From assembly GCA_903868285.1 (NCBI GenBank), contig CAIPUP010000023.1, positions 1-7,644 of the forward strand: a stretch of DNA of 7,644 nt, written 5' to 3'. Numbering within the stretch: the stretch's first letter is position 1; each line of letters begins with the position of its first letter. This DNA is from an uncultured beta proteobacterium (lineage in GTDB: Bacteria > Pseudomonadota > Gammaproteobacteria > Burkholderiales > SG8-39). Positions 1-6,388 of the stretch are shown here, one piece after another. The notes beneath the pieces were generated by a model. It worked only from the letters and a program-made list of their open reading frames with translations, was not told where the DNA came from and ran no database searches. The position numbers and the translations under genes are program-made.

Positions 1-1650
1 GAAGACGCCCAAACGCATGAACTGCCACAAGCCGCCGGCGCGCGCAAGCTGCTGGCTGCGAGCATGGGCTTTGCCAGCTGGAAGCTCTTCATGACAGCGC
101 TGAATACGCATCGCGAACGGGTGTCACGCCATTTCGAGGCGGTCTTTACCACCGAAGAAAAGCCGCAACATCCGCTGGCCGCGCTGTGGCTCGACCCGGA
201 CAGTGAACATGCCGCACAGCAACTACAAAAGTTGGGCTTTACCGACGCGAACAATGCAACAGCCTCGGGCGAGAACGAAACCCTGGCCAGACTGCAGGCG
301 GTACGCCGGGGCGCACGCTATCGCGAGCTGCCCGATGCCAGCCGGCAACGCTTTGACGCGCTGATGCCACGCGCCCTGGCCGCGGCTGCCACACAACCGG
401 CGCCATCTCAGGCCCTGGCGCGGCTGCTGGATTTGTTCGAGGCGATATCACGCCGCGCCTCCTATCTGGCACTGCTGGACGAGAATCCACAAGCATTGGC
501 CGAGGTCACTCACCTGCTAGCAGCCTCGCCCTGGGCCGCCGAATACCTGACCCGCCATCCCATCCTGCTGGACGAACTGCTGGACAAACGGGCGCTGATG
601 GCAGCACCCGACTGGAGCGAATGGGCCGACAAGCTGCGGCAACTGCTGCTGGAGGCTGGTGACGATCTGGAGCGCGCCTTCGATCTGTCGCGCGAAGCGC
701 ATCACGCGCAAATCTTCCGACTGCTGGCACAAGACCTGGCCGGTGGGCTGACCGTCGAGGCGCTGGCCGATCTGCTATCCGATCTGGCCGACGCCACGCT
801 CGGGGTGATCCTGCAACGCTGCTGGACCCTGCTGCAGCAACGGGCGGCTGCTGGCTTGGCCATGCCCGCGCACCAGACGCCACGCTTTGCCGTCATTGCC
901 TACGGCAAGCTCGGCGGCAAGGAGCTGGGCTATGCCTCTGATCTGGACATCATCTTTCTGTTTGACGATACCGACGAGGCAGCACCGGAAGCCTATGCCC
1001 GCCTGGCACAGCGCTTCAACAACTGGCTCAGCAGCCGCACCCAGGCCGGCATCCTGTTCGAGACCGATCTGCGACTGCGACCCGATGGTGCGGCCGGACT
1101 GATGGTGTCCTCGATGGATGCCTTCCGCCGCTACCAGCGCGAGTCGGCCTGGGTGTGGGAACACCAGGCACTGACCCGGGCACGCTTTTGTGCCGGTGAT
1201 CCTGCCATCGGCGCTGCCTTCGAGCTGGAGCGCCAGCACATCCTGTCCCGGCCGCGCGAACACAGCGCCCTGCGCACCGCCGTGCTGGAGATGCGCCAGA
1301 CCCTGCTGCAGGCACACCCCAATCCCAGCGCCTTGTTCGATCTGAAACATGATCGCGGTGGCATGGTGGATATCGAATTCATGGTGCAGTACCTGGTGCT
1401 GGCGCAATCGCATCAGCATGCCGCACTGATGCGCAACGCCGGCAATATCGCCTTGTTAGGTATTGCCGGCGAGCTCGGGTTGATTCCGGCATCACTGGCC
1501 AGCCAGGTGCAACAGGCCTACCGCGAGTTTCGCCGTTTGCAGCATCAGCTGCGACTGCGCGGCGAGCGCTTTGCGCGCGTCGCACCGCAACAGGTGCAAA
1601 GCAGCGTCGAGGCCACGCTGGCGCTGTGGCAGCACTTGTTCCGGGGCTGA
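1..1650 (+). CDS. glnE: Bifunctional glutamine synthetase adenylyltransferase/deadenylase, C-terminal part (5' end outside window)
   Basis: The reading frame is open from base 1, so the start lies to the left; 549 residues are present out of roughly 900-950 usual for the family. GlnE attaches AMP to, and removes it from, glutamine synthetase in the cytosol in response to PII and glutamine. Visible here are the end of the N-terminal domain and linker (about residues 1-230) and the complete C-terminal adenylyltransferase domain. The nucleotidyltransferase signature GGKELGYASDLD is at about residues 305-316, with the metal-binding Asp pair at 314 and 316 (bases 940-948). DLRLRPDGAAG follows, and then the GlnE-specific stretch LKHDRGGMVDIEFMVQYLV. 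A helical C-terminal segment ends at a TGA stop. The protein looks intact over the visible part. It is a housekeeping gene, probably unrelated in function to the catabolic genes downstream. The ATG at 64 is internal, not the start. Confidence 0.96.
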   Translation, partial: EDAQTHELPQAAGARKLLAASMGFASWKLFMTALNTHRERVSRHFEAVFTTEEKPQHPLAALWLDPDSEHAAQQLQKLGFTDANNATASGENETLARLQAVRRGARYRELPDASRQRFDALMPRALAAAATQPAPSQALARLLDLFEAISRRASYLALLDENPQALAEVTHLLAASPWAAEYLTRHPILLDELLDKRALMAAPDWSEWADKLRQLLLEAGDDLERAFDLSREAHHAQIFRLLAQDLAGGLTVEALADLLSDLADATLGVILQRCWTLLQQRAAAGLAMPAHQTPRFAVIAYGKLGGKELGYASDLDIIFLFDDTDEAAPEAYARLAQRFNNWLSSRTQAGILFETDLRLRPDGAAGLMVSSMDAFRRYQRESAWVWEHQALTRARFCAGDPAIGAAFELERQHILSRPREHSALRTAVLEMRQTLLQAHPNPSALFDLKHDRGGMVDIEFMVQYLVLAQSHQHAALMRNAGNIALLGIAGELGLIPASLASQVQQAYREFRRLQHQLRLRGERFARVAPQQVQSSVEATLALWQHLFRG

Positions 1651-1756
1651 GGGCAGGTCGGTCACAGCGTGCGATAACATGGCGCGCCGTCTTTTTGCTG
1701 CGCCCATGCTGGCGCACCACCTGCCAACCCAATCTTTCATGGTCATTATGGTCACA

Positions 1757-2773
1757 ATGCGCAAGCTCACTACCCCGCTCAGCCCCCAACGCAGCCACCG
1801 CTTCGGCGCTTTTGCAATCGCCCTGCTTTGCCTGATTCCTGCTGTCGCACATAGTCAGTCCGGTGCTAGCAGCGACTGGCCCAACAAACCGGTGCGCATC
1901 GTGTCACCGTTCACGCCCGGCGGCAGCTCCGAGCGCCTGTCGCGCCTGCTGGCGCAAAAGCTGCAAGAGCATTTCAAGCAAAGCTTTGTCATCGACTCGC
2001 GCCCCGGTGCCGGCGGGGTGATCGGCTCGGAGCTGGTGGCGCGCGCAGCCGCCGATGGCTACACCCTGCTGCTGTCATCGCTGGCCTCGCAAGTGATCGC
2101 GCCCGTGGTGCAGAAAACGCCCTATGACGGCCTGCGCGACTTCACCCATATTGCAGTGCTGGGCGGACCGCCGACATTACTGGTGGTCGGACCGGGGCTG
2201 GAAGTGAAAGACATAAAGGAATTCGTTGCACGCGCCAAGGCCAAGCCCGGCAGCATCACCTATGGCACACCGGGTAACGGCACGCACGGCCATCTGATCG
2301 GCGAGCTGTTGCGCAAGCATGCCAACATCGAAATCACCCATGTGCCCTACAAGGGCGCCGGCCCGGTCAACACCGACCTGATCGGCGGTCATCTGCCGGC
2401 AGCCTCGATCACCCTGTCCTCGGTGGCACCACAGCTCAAGGCTGGCAAGCTGCGCGGCCTGGCCAGTACCGCAGCCCGGCGCACAGCCGAATTCCCCGAC
2501 ATTCCGACCTATGCCGAATCGGGCTACCCCGAGCTCACCGCCATCACCTGGTTCGGCATCTCCGGCCCGGCCGGCATGCCAGCCAATATTGTCACGGCAC
2601 TCAATCGCGAAATTCGCCGTGCCATGCAGTCGGCAGAAATTCGTGAGGCACTGCGACCGGAGGGCTTCGAGATCCTCGACCTTGATCCGGCACAGACCCT
2701 CGATTACTTCCGGCGTGAAGCTGAGCGCTGGCACCCTGTGGCTCGCAGCTCCAGTGCCGGGAAAAGCCAGTAA
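1757..2773 (+). CDS. Bug/TctC-family periplasmic solute-binding receptor (first of a tandem pair)
   Basis: This is a periplasmic binding protein of the Bug family (tripartite tricarboxylate transporter receptor type), which captures organic acids, amino acids or aromatic acids. With the start at 1757 it has 338 residues, slightly above the usual 320-330. The N-terminus is a signal peptide: basic MRK and RSHR, a hydrophobic core at about residues 18-30, and a cleavage site near AVAHS/Q (31-34). The mature part begins WPNKPVRIVSPF, the standard family opening, followed by AGGVIGSELVAR, DFTHIA, YGTPGNGTHGH and HVPYKGAG. The usual loop PGGxxD reads PGGSSE, so the conserved Asp is Glu. ATGs at 1739, 1748 and 1757 are in frame inside a duplicated 9-base unit and none has a clear ribosome site; 1757 gives the most normal signal peptide. 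It is about 60% identical by eye to the next gene over the first 100 mature residues. The ligand is unknown. Confidence 0.9.
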   Translation: MRKLTTPLSPQRSHRFGAFAIALLCLIPAVAHSQSGASSDWPNKPVRIVSPFTPGGSSERLSRLLAQKLQEHFKQSFVIDSRPGAGGVIGSELVARAAADGYTLLLSSLASQVIAPVVQKTPYDGLRDFTHIAVLGGPPTLLVVGPGLEVKDIKEFVARAKAKPGSITYGTPGNGTHGHLIGELLRKHANIEITHVPYKGAGPVNTDLIGGHLPAASITLSSVAPQLKAGKLRGLASTAARRTAEFPDIPTYAESGYPELTAITWFGISGPAGMPANIVTALNREIRRAMQSAEIREALRPEGFEILDLDPAQTLDYFRREAERWHPVARSSSAGKSQ

Positions 2774-2851
2774 GGCATAAAGACCCTTCATTCAGGGCCC
2801 CCTGCCCCGTTACACACCGAATGCCACATCACCATCCTTGTTCATATCACC

Positions 2852-2855
2852 AGGA
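2852..2855 (+). promoter_or_regulatory. Ribosome binding site of second Bug receptor
   Basis: AGGA, followed by AAA, lies 8 bases before the ATG at 2864. It supports that start, which also gives a normal signal peptide. The site is moderate in strength. Confidence 0.6.
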
Positions 2856-2863
2856 AAACCGTC

Positions 2864-3874
2864 ATGAACTTCGTCAGACCACCGCTGCGATCCACCCTGC
2901 CGCTCTGGACGCGCCAACTGCTTGCCAGCGCCTTGCTATGTTGCTCGATGGCAATCCAGGCCCAGGGCAGCGCAGCCAACTGGCCGGCCAAGCCGGTGCG
3001 CATCGTGGCGCCATTCGGCGCTGGTGGCACTGCCGATTCCCTGGGGCGAATCGTGGCGCAAAAGCTGTCCGAACAATTCAAGCAACAGTTCGTGGTGGAG
3101 AACCGCGCCGGTGCCGGTGGCGCCATCGGCTCAGAGCTGATCGCGCGGAGTGCGCCTGATGGCTACAACCTAGTGGTGTCGGGCATTGCCTCGCATGTGC
3201 TGGCGCCGCTGCTGTCCAAGCTGCCCTATGACCCGGTGAAGGACTTCACGCATATCGCGCTGTTCGGTGGGCCGCCGGCCGTGTTTGCGGTGCATCCGGG
3301 CCTGCCGGTGAAGGACGTCAAGGAACTGATCGCACTGGCGCGCAGCAAGCCGGGTTCGATCTCCTATGGCTCGCCCGGCAACGGCACCCAGGGCCATCTG
3401 GTGGCGGAGTACTTCCGGCAACAAGCGGGCATCGAAATCCAGCATGTGCCGTACAAGGGTGCCAGTGGCGCAGTGGCCGATCTCATCGCTGGTCATCTGC
3501 CCATGATTTCCAGCACCCTTTCCACCGCCGCAACCCAGATCAAGGCCGGCAAGGCACGCGCCATCGCGCTCAGTTCAGCCAGCCGCTTGGCCGACTACCC
3601 GGATGTGCCGACATTGCGCGAATCGGGCTATCCCGATCTGGTGGCGACGGTGTGGTTCTCGCTTTCCGGCCCGGCCGGCATGCCCGCCGATGTGGTCAAC
3701 AAGCTCAATGCAGAGGTGCGCCGCATCCTGGCTTTGCCTGATGTGCGCGAACGTCTGCGCCCGGAGGGCATCGAGCCGGCCAACCTGGATGCAGCGACAT
3801 TTACGGCGTTTGTCGCAGCCGAACTCAAACGCTGGGCGCCAGTGGTGAAGGCCTCCGGTGCCAAGGCTGACTGA
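2864..3874 (+). CDS. Bug/TctC-family periplasmic solute-binding receptor (second of a tandem pair)
   Basis: This 336-residue protein is a periplasmic organic-acid receptor of the same family as its upstream neighbour. The N-terminus has Arg8-Ser9... and Arg17 ahead of a hydrophobic core (about 19-31), with likely cleavage at IQA/Q (33-34). Mature landmarks in order are NWPAKPVRIVAPF, the ligand loop AGGTAD with the normal Asp (about residue 58), RAGAGGAIGSELIAR, YDPVKDFTHIA, GSPGNGTQGHL, HVPYKGASG and SGPAGMPADV. The start at 2864 is backed by an AGGA ribosome site. The gap after the first receptor gene is 90 bases, with no terminator-like structure, so co-transcription is plausible. The two receptors probably arose by tandem duplication followed by divergence in the ligand loops. 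No TctA or TctB membrane subunit is next to it, which is common for Bug receptors. The ligand is not readable; the adjacent oxygenase suggests an aromatic carboxylate (inference). Confidence 0.93.
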   Translation: MNFVRPPLRSTLPLWTRQLLASALLCCSMAIQAQGSAANWPAKPVRIVAPFGAGGTADSLGRIVAQKLSEQFKQQFVVENRAGAGGAIGSELIARSAPDGYNLVVSGIASHVLAPLLSKLPYDPVKDFTHIALFGGPPAVFAVHPGLPVKDVKELIALARSKPGSISYGSPGNGTQGHLVAEYFRQQAGIEIQHVPYKGASGAVADLIAGHLPMISSTLSTAATQIKAGKARAIALSSASRLADYPDVPTLRESGYPDLVATVWFSLSGPAGMPADVVNKLNAEVRRILALPDVRERLRPEGIEPANLDAATFTAFVAAELKRWAPVVKASGAKAD

Positions 3875-3887
3875 CTTAACTGCACCT

Positions 3888-3926
3888 AACCACTGCGCCG
3901 AACCACTGCACCGAACCACTGCACCG
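3888..3926. repeat. Three tandem copies of a 13-base repeat
   Basis: The unit aaccactgcaccg occurs at 3888-3900 (one mismatch, g for a), 3901-3913 and 3914-3926, head to tail without spacers. A degenerate partial copy (aactgcacct) precedes it at about 3879-3887. It lies wholly in the gap between the second receptor gene and the oxygenase gene. The role is unknown: it may be a slippage-prone repeat or a set of protein-binding sites. The repeats themselves are plain in the sequence. Confidence 0.9.
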
Positions 3927-3950
3927 AATGCATGCAGGTATTGACATTCG
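3925..3950. promoter_or_regulatory. Candidate operator/promoter region ahead of the Rieske oxygenase gene
   Basis: A perfect 6-base inverted repeat, CGAATG (3925-3930) and CATTCG (3945-3950), is separated by 14 bases. Inside it are the 8-base palindrome TGCATGCA (3929-3936) and TTGACA (3941-3946), a perfect match to a sigma-70 -35 box. A second ATTCGC follows at about 3959-3964. No good -10 box is found 16-18 bases after TTGACA, so the promoter reading is weak. An operator for a local regulator is possible but unproven. Confidence 0.3.
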
Positions 3951-3972
3951 CTGATTGAAATTCGCACCAAGC

Positions 3973-3978
3973 GAGGAG
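3973..3978 (+). promoter_or_regulatory. Ribosome binding site of Rieske oxygenase gene
   Basis: GAGGAG stands 9 bases before the ATG at 3988. This fixes the start at 3988 and excludes the upstream in-frame TTG at 3955, which has no ribosome site. Confidence 0.8.
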
Positions 3979-3987
3979 CCACACAGC

Positions 3988-5271
3988 ATGATGCCCAAGG
4001 AACAAAACGAGAAACTGACCCAGACCGGACCCGGCAGCCTGATGGGAGATCTGTTCCGGCGCTACTGGATACCGGCGCTGCATGCCTGGGAACTGCCCGA
4101 GCCGGACTGTGCGCCGGTGCGGGTCAAGCTGCTGTCCGAGAAGCTGATCGCCTTTCGCGACAGCAGCGGCAAGGTCAATCTCATCGACGAGTTTTGCGCC
4201 CATCGCGGTGTGTCGCTGTGGTTTGGTCGTAATGAAGAAAACGGACTGCGCTGCCCGTATCACGGCTGGAAATTTGATGGCAGCGGCCAGTGCATCGAGA
4301 TTCCCTCGGAGCCGGCCGACAGCAGCATGCCCGGTCGCATCAAACTCAAGGGCTATCCGTGCATCGAACTGGGTGACATCGTCTGGACCTACATGGGCCC
4401 GCCGGAACTGCAACCGGCACCACCGGCCATCGAATGGGCCCATGTGCGTCCGGCGCAGCGCTATGTGTCCAAGCGCTTCCAGGAAGTCAATTACCTGCAG
4501 GCGATGGAAGGCGGCATCGATTCCTCGCATGTCACCTTCCTGCATTCCGGTGCACTCAATACCGATCCGCTGTTTGTCGGCTCCAAGGGCAACGAATACA
4601 ACAAGCGCGATCTGAAAGTGGAATTCGATGTCACCGAATACGGCGGCGGGCTGCTGGTGGGCGCACGGCGCAAGGCCGAGGAAGACAGCTACTACTGGCG
4701 TATCACGCCCTGGATCATGCCCTGGTACACCATCATTCCGCCGCGCGCCGATCATCCGCTGGGCGCGCATGCCTGGGTGCCGATCGATGACGAGCACTGC
4801 TGGGCCTGGAGCATCAACTATCACCCGCGCCGCGATCTGAGCGAGCGCGAACAGGAAGCCATGCATGACGGTGCCGGCATCCATGTGAAGTACGTGCCCG
4901 GCACCTTCATTCCGCTGCAGAACAAAACCAATGATTACCTGATGGACCGGGCCTCGCAAAAGGCCCGCACCACCTACTCGGGCATCAGCGGCATCGCCAT
5001 GCAGGATGCGTCGTTGCAGGAATCGATGGGGCCGCTGCAGGACCGCACGCGCGAGAACCTGTGCGCCACCGATCGCGGCATCGTCATGGCAAGGCGCAAG
5101 CTGCTGCAGGCGGCCGAGGACAACCGCGCCGGTCGTCCGATCCCGGGGCTCGATCCGGCCGATCAGGCGGTGCGCTCCTGCGCCATCGTGTTACCCAAGG
5201 ATCAGCACTACAAGGAACATGCGCGACACGGCCTGTTCCCCAAACCGCAGACCGACCCGGTGTCGGTGTAG
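3988..5271 (+). CDS. Rieske [2Fe-2S] ring-hydroxylating oxygenase large subunit, phthalate 4,5-dioxygenase-like
   Basis: This cytosolic non-heme iron oxygenase has 427 residues. The N-terminal Rieske domain carries CAHR (Cys70, His72) and, 16 residues after His72, CPYHGW (Cys89, His92), the [2Fe-2S] ligands. The catalytic domain has GGIDSSHVTFLH: Asp178, the bridging acid between the two metal centres, and His181 and His186, two ligands of the mononuclear iron. Asp340 in MQDASLQESMG is the probable third ligand. All key residues are present. NDYLMDR with QESMG and the DRTRE segment are typical of the phthalate dioxygenase-type alpha-only oxygenases, which need a separate reductase; none is in the window. 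Possible activities are cis-dihydroxylation of an aromatic carboxylate, or hydroxylation or O-demethylation of a related acid. The Pht5-like gene 46 bases downstream favours an aromatic dicarboxylate, by inference. Family assignment is firm; the substrate is not. Confidence 0.93.
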   Translation: MMPKEQNEKLTQTGPGSLMGDLFRRYWIPALHAWELPEPDCAPVRVKLLSEKLIAFRDSSGKVNLIDEFCAHRGVSLWFGRNEENGLRCPYHGWKFDGSGQCIEIPSEPADSSMPGRIKLKGYPCIELGDIVWTYMGPPELQPAPPAIEWAHVRPAQRYVSKRFQEVNYLQAMEGGIDSSHVTFLHSGALNTDPLFVGSKGNEYNKRDLKVEFDVTEYGGGLLVGARRKAEEDSYYWRITPWIMPWYTIIPPRADHPLGAHAWVPIDDEHCWAWSINYHPRRDLSEREQEAMHDGAGIHVKYVPGTFIPLQNKTNDYLMDRASQKARTTYSGISGIAMQDASLQESMGPLQDRTRENLCATDRGIVMARRKLLQAAEDNRAGRPIPGLDPADQAVRSCAIVLPKDQHYKEHARHGLFPKPQTDPVSV

Positions 5272-5317
5272 GCGACCCCGTCATCAACACAATCCAACCA
5301 CGCAACCAGGTTCAACC

Positions 5318-6310
5318 ATGTCAAAACTTCGCCTCACACTCTCTTGCTGGAACTACGACCGGGTGCATGCCCTGATGGACGGCAGCATCCAACCCGAGGG
5401 TATCGACCTGAATTTCCTCAACCTGCCGGTGGAGGAAACCTTTTTCCGCCAGCTGCGCAACCGCGAATTCGATGTGGCAGAGATGTCGCTGTCTTCCTAC
5501 ACCGTGTCGTGCTTTCGCGATCCCAAGCCGTTTGTGGCGATCCCGGTGTTCCCGTCGCGTTTTTTCCGGCACTCCTGCATTTTCGTGTCGCAGCAATCCG
5601 GTATCCGCGAGCCGAAAGACCTGATCGGCAAACGCATGGGCGTGCCGGAGTACCAGATGACCGCACCGGTTTGGATACGCGGCATTCTGGCCGACGAGTA
5701 CGGCGTCAAGCCCGATAGCGTCGATTACTACACCGGCGGCGAAGAAACGCCGGGCCGGGAGGAAAAACTCAAGCTGGCATTGCCGCCGAACTTTCGCATG
5801 CACCACATCGGCCCGGACAAGACACTGTCGCAAATGCTGGCCGCCGGCGAGATCGATGCCTTGCAAGGCGCGCGCGCACCCTCGACGCTCAGCAGCGCGC
5901 CGGATCGCGTCAAGCGTCTGTTCCAGGACTATGTCGAGGTCGAGCGCGCCTATTTCCGCAAGACCCGCATCTTCCCCATCATGCATACGGTGGTGATCCG
6001 GCGCGAGGTATACGAGCAGAACCGCTGGATCGCGATGTCGTTGTACAAGGCCTTTGCCGAAGCGCAGCGGCGGGTGTACGAGGGCCTGAATCAGACCGCA
6101 GCGCAGATGGCCATGCTGCCGTGGCTGGTGTCGCATGTGGAAGAGGCACGTCGCGAGATGGGCGATGACTGGTGGCCCTATGGCCTGGAATCCAACCGCC
6201 ATGTGCTCGATACCTTCCTGCGCTATCACCATGAGCAGGGGCTGTCGCCACGACAACTCAAGCCGGAAGACCTGTTCGCACCGGAAACCTTCGAGGCGTT
6301 CAAGATCTAA
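5318..6310 (+). CDS. 4,5-dihydroxyphthalate decarboxylase-like protein (Pht5/OphC family, SBP-like fold)
   Basis: The protein has 330 residues, matching the length of the Pht5/OphC decarboxylases. Those turn 4,5-dihydroxyphthalate into protocatechuate and CO2, and they resemble NMT1/SsuA-type substrate-binding proteins. Family landmarks are NYDR at about 12-15, the segment DGSIQPEGIDL at 21-31, FDVAEMSLSSY at 51-61, FRHSCIFV at 83-90, DLIGKRMGVPEYQMTA at 101-116 followed by VWIRGIL, and GGEETPGREEK at 140-150. There is no signal peptide: MSKLRLTLSCWN lacks a hydrophobic core, so the protein should be cytosolic, which favours an enzyme over a transporter receptor. The start at 5318 has AGG (5308-5310) 7 bases upstream; the same frame runs open further up, but that region lies over the oxygenase gene and is antisignal in character. 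Many database proteins of this family carry the decarboxylase name without proof, so the exact reaction is an inference. Confidence 0.82.
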   Translation: MSKLRLTLSCWNYDRVHALMDGSIQPEGIDLNFLNLPVEETFFRQLRNREFDVAEMSLSSYTVSCFRDPKPFVAIPVFPSRFFRHSCIFVSQQSGIREPKDLIGKRMGVPEYQMTAPVWIRGILADEYGVKPDSVDYYTGGEETPGREEKLKLALPPNFRMHHIGPDKTLSQMLAAGEIDALQGARAPSTLSSAPDRVKRLFQDYVEVERAYFRKTRIFPIMHTVVIRREVYEQNRWIAMSLYKAFAEAQRRVYEGLNQTAAQMAMLPWLVSHVEEARREMGDDWWPYGLESNRHVLDTFLRYHHEQGLSPRQLKPEDLFAPETFEAFKI

Positions 6311-6326
6311 GTGATTCAGTGCAAGC

Positions 6327-6349
6327 GGTCGATGCAAGACATTGCGACC
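6327..6349 (+). other. Possible RNA hairpin between decarboxylase-like and third Bug gene
   Basis: GGTCG and CAA on the left (6327-6331, 6335-6337) can pair with TTG and CGACC on the right (6342-6349). That gives 8 base pairs with a 3-base bulge and a 4-base loop. No T-run follows, so it is not a standard terminator. It lies 26 bases before the ribosome site of the next gene. A role in mRNA processing or translation is only a guess. Confidence 0.25.
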
Positions 6350-6374
6350 CAAGACCGTGTGTTCACCGCTACGC

Positions 6375-6381
6375 GAGGAGG
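6375..6381 (+). promoter_or_regulatory. Strong ribosome binding site of third Bug receptor
   Basis: GAGGAGG lies 7 bases before the ATG at 6389 and is the best ribosome site in the window. It sets the start at 6389 rather than at the in-frame GTG at 6311, which directly follows the previous stop codon and would add a non-secretory N-terminus. Confidence 0.85.
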
Positions 6382-6388
6382 CGTCAGT

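Noticed and set aside
1679..1707. GGCGC and GCGCC pairing around CTTTTT after glnE, as a possible terminator
   Set aside because: The T-run is in the loop rather than after the stem, and the stem is only 5 base pairs, so it does not fit a Rho-independent terminator.
1571..1756. Upstream extension of the first Bug receptor frame to a TTG at 1571 or ATGs at 1679 and 1706
   Set aside because: It overlaps the end of glnE or adds a charged, non-secretory N-terminus; the signal peptide is normal only from about 1739-1757. The ATGs at 1739 and 1748 remain possible.
2793..2804. CAGG/CCTG short hairpin between the two tandem receptors
   Set aside because: The stem is 4 base pairs and no T-run follows; this is expected by chance in GC-rich DNA.
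3886..4959. Long open frame on the minus strand, opposite the oxygenase gene
   Set aside because: It mirrors the GC-rich codon pattern of the oxygenase, has no recognisable family motif, and the plus strand gene is certain.
5006..5317. In-frame extension upstream of the decarboxylase-like gene
   Set aside because: It lies in another frame of the oxygenase gene and reads as an Arg/Pro-rich shadow; family similarity begins at the ATG at 5318, which has its own ribosome site.
5321..6352. Long antisense open frame over the decarboxylase-like gene
   Set aside because: It is His/Arg/Gln-rich shadow coding typical of GC-rich DNA, with no family signature.
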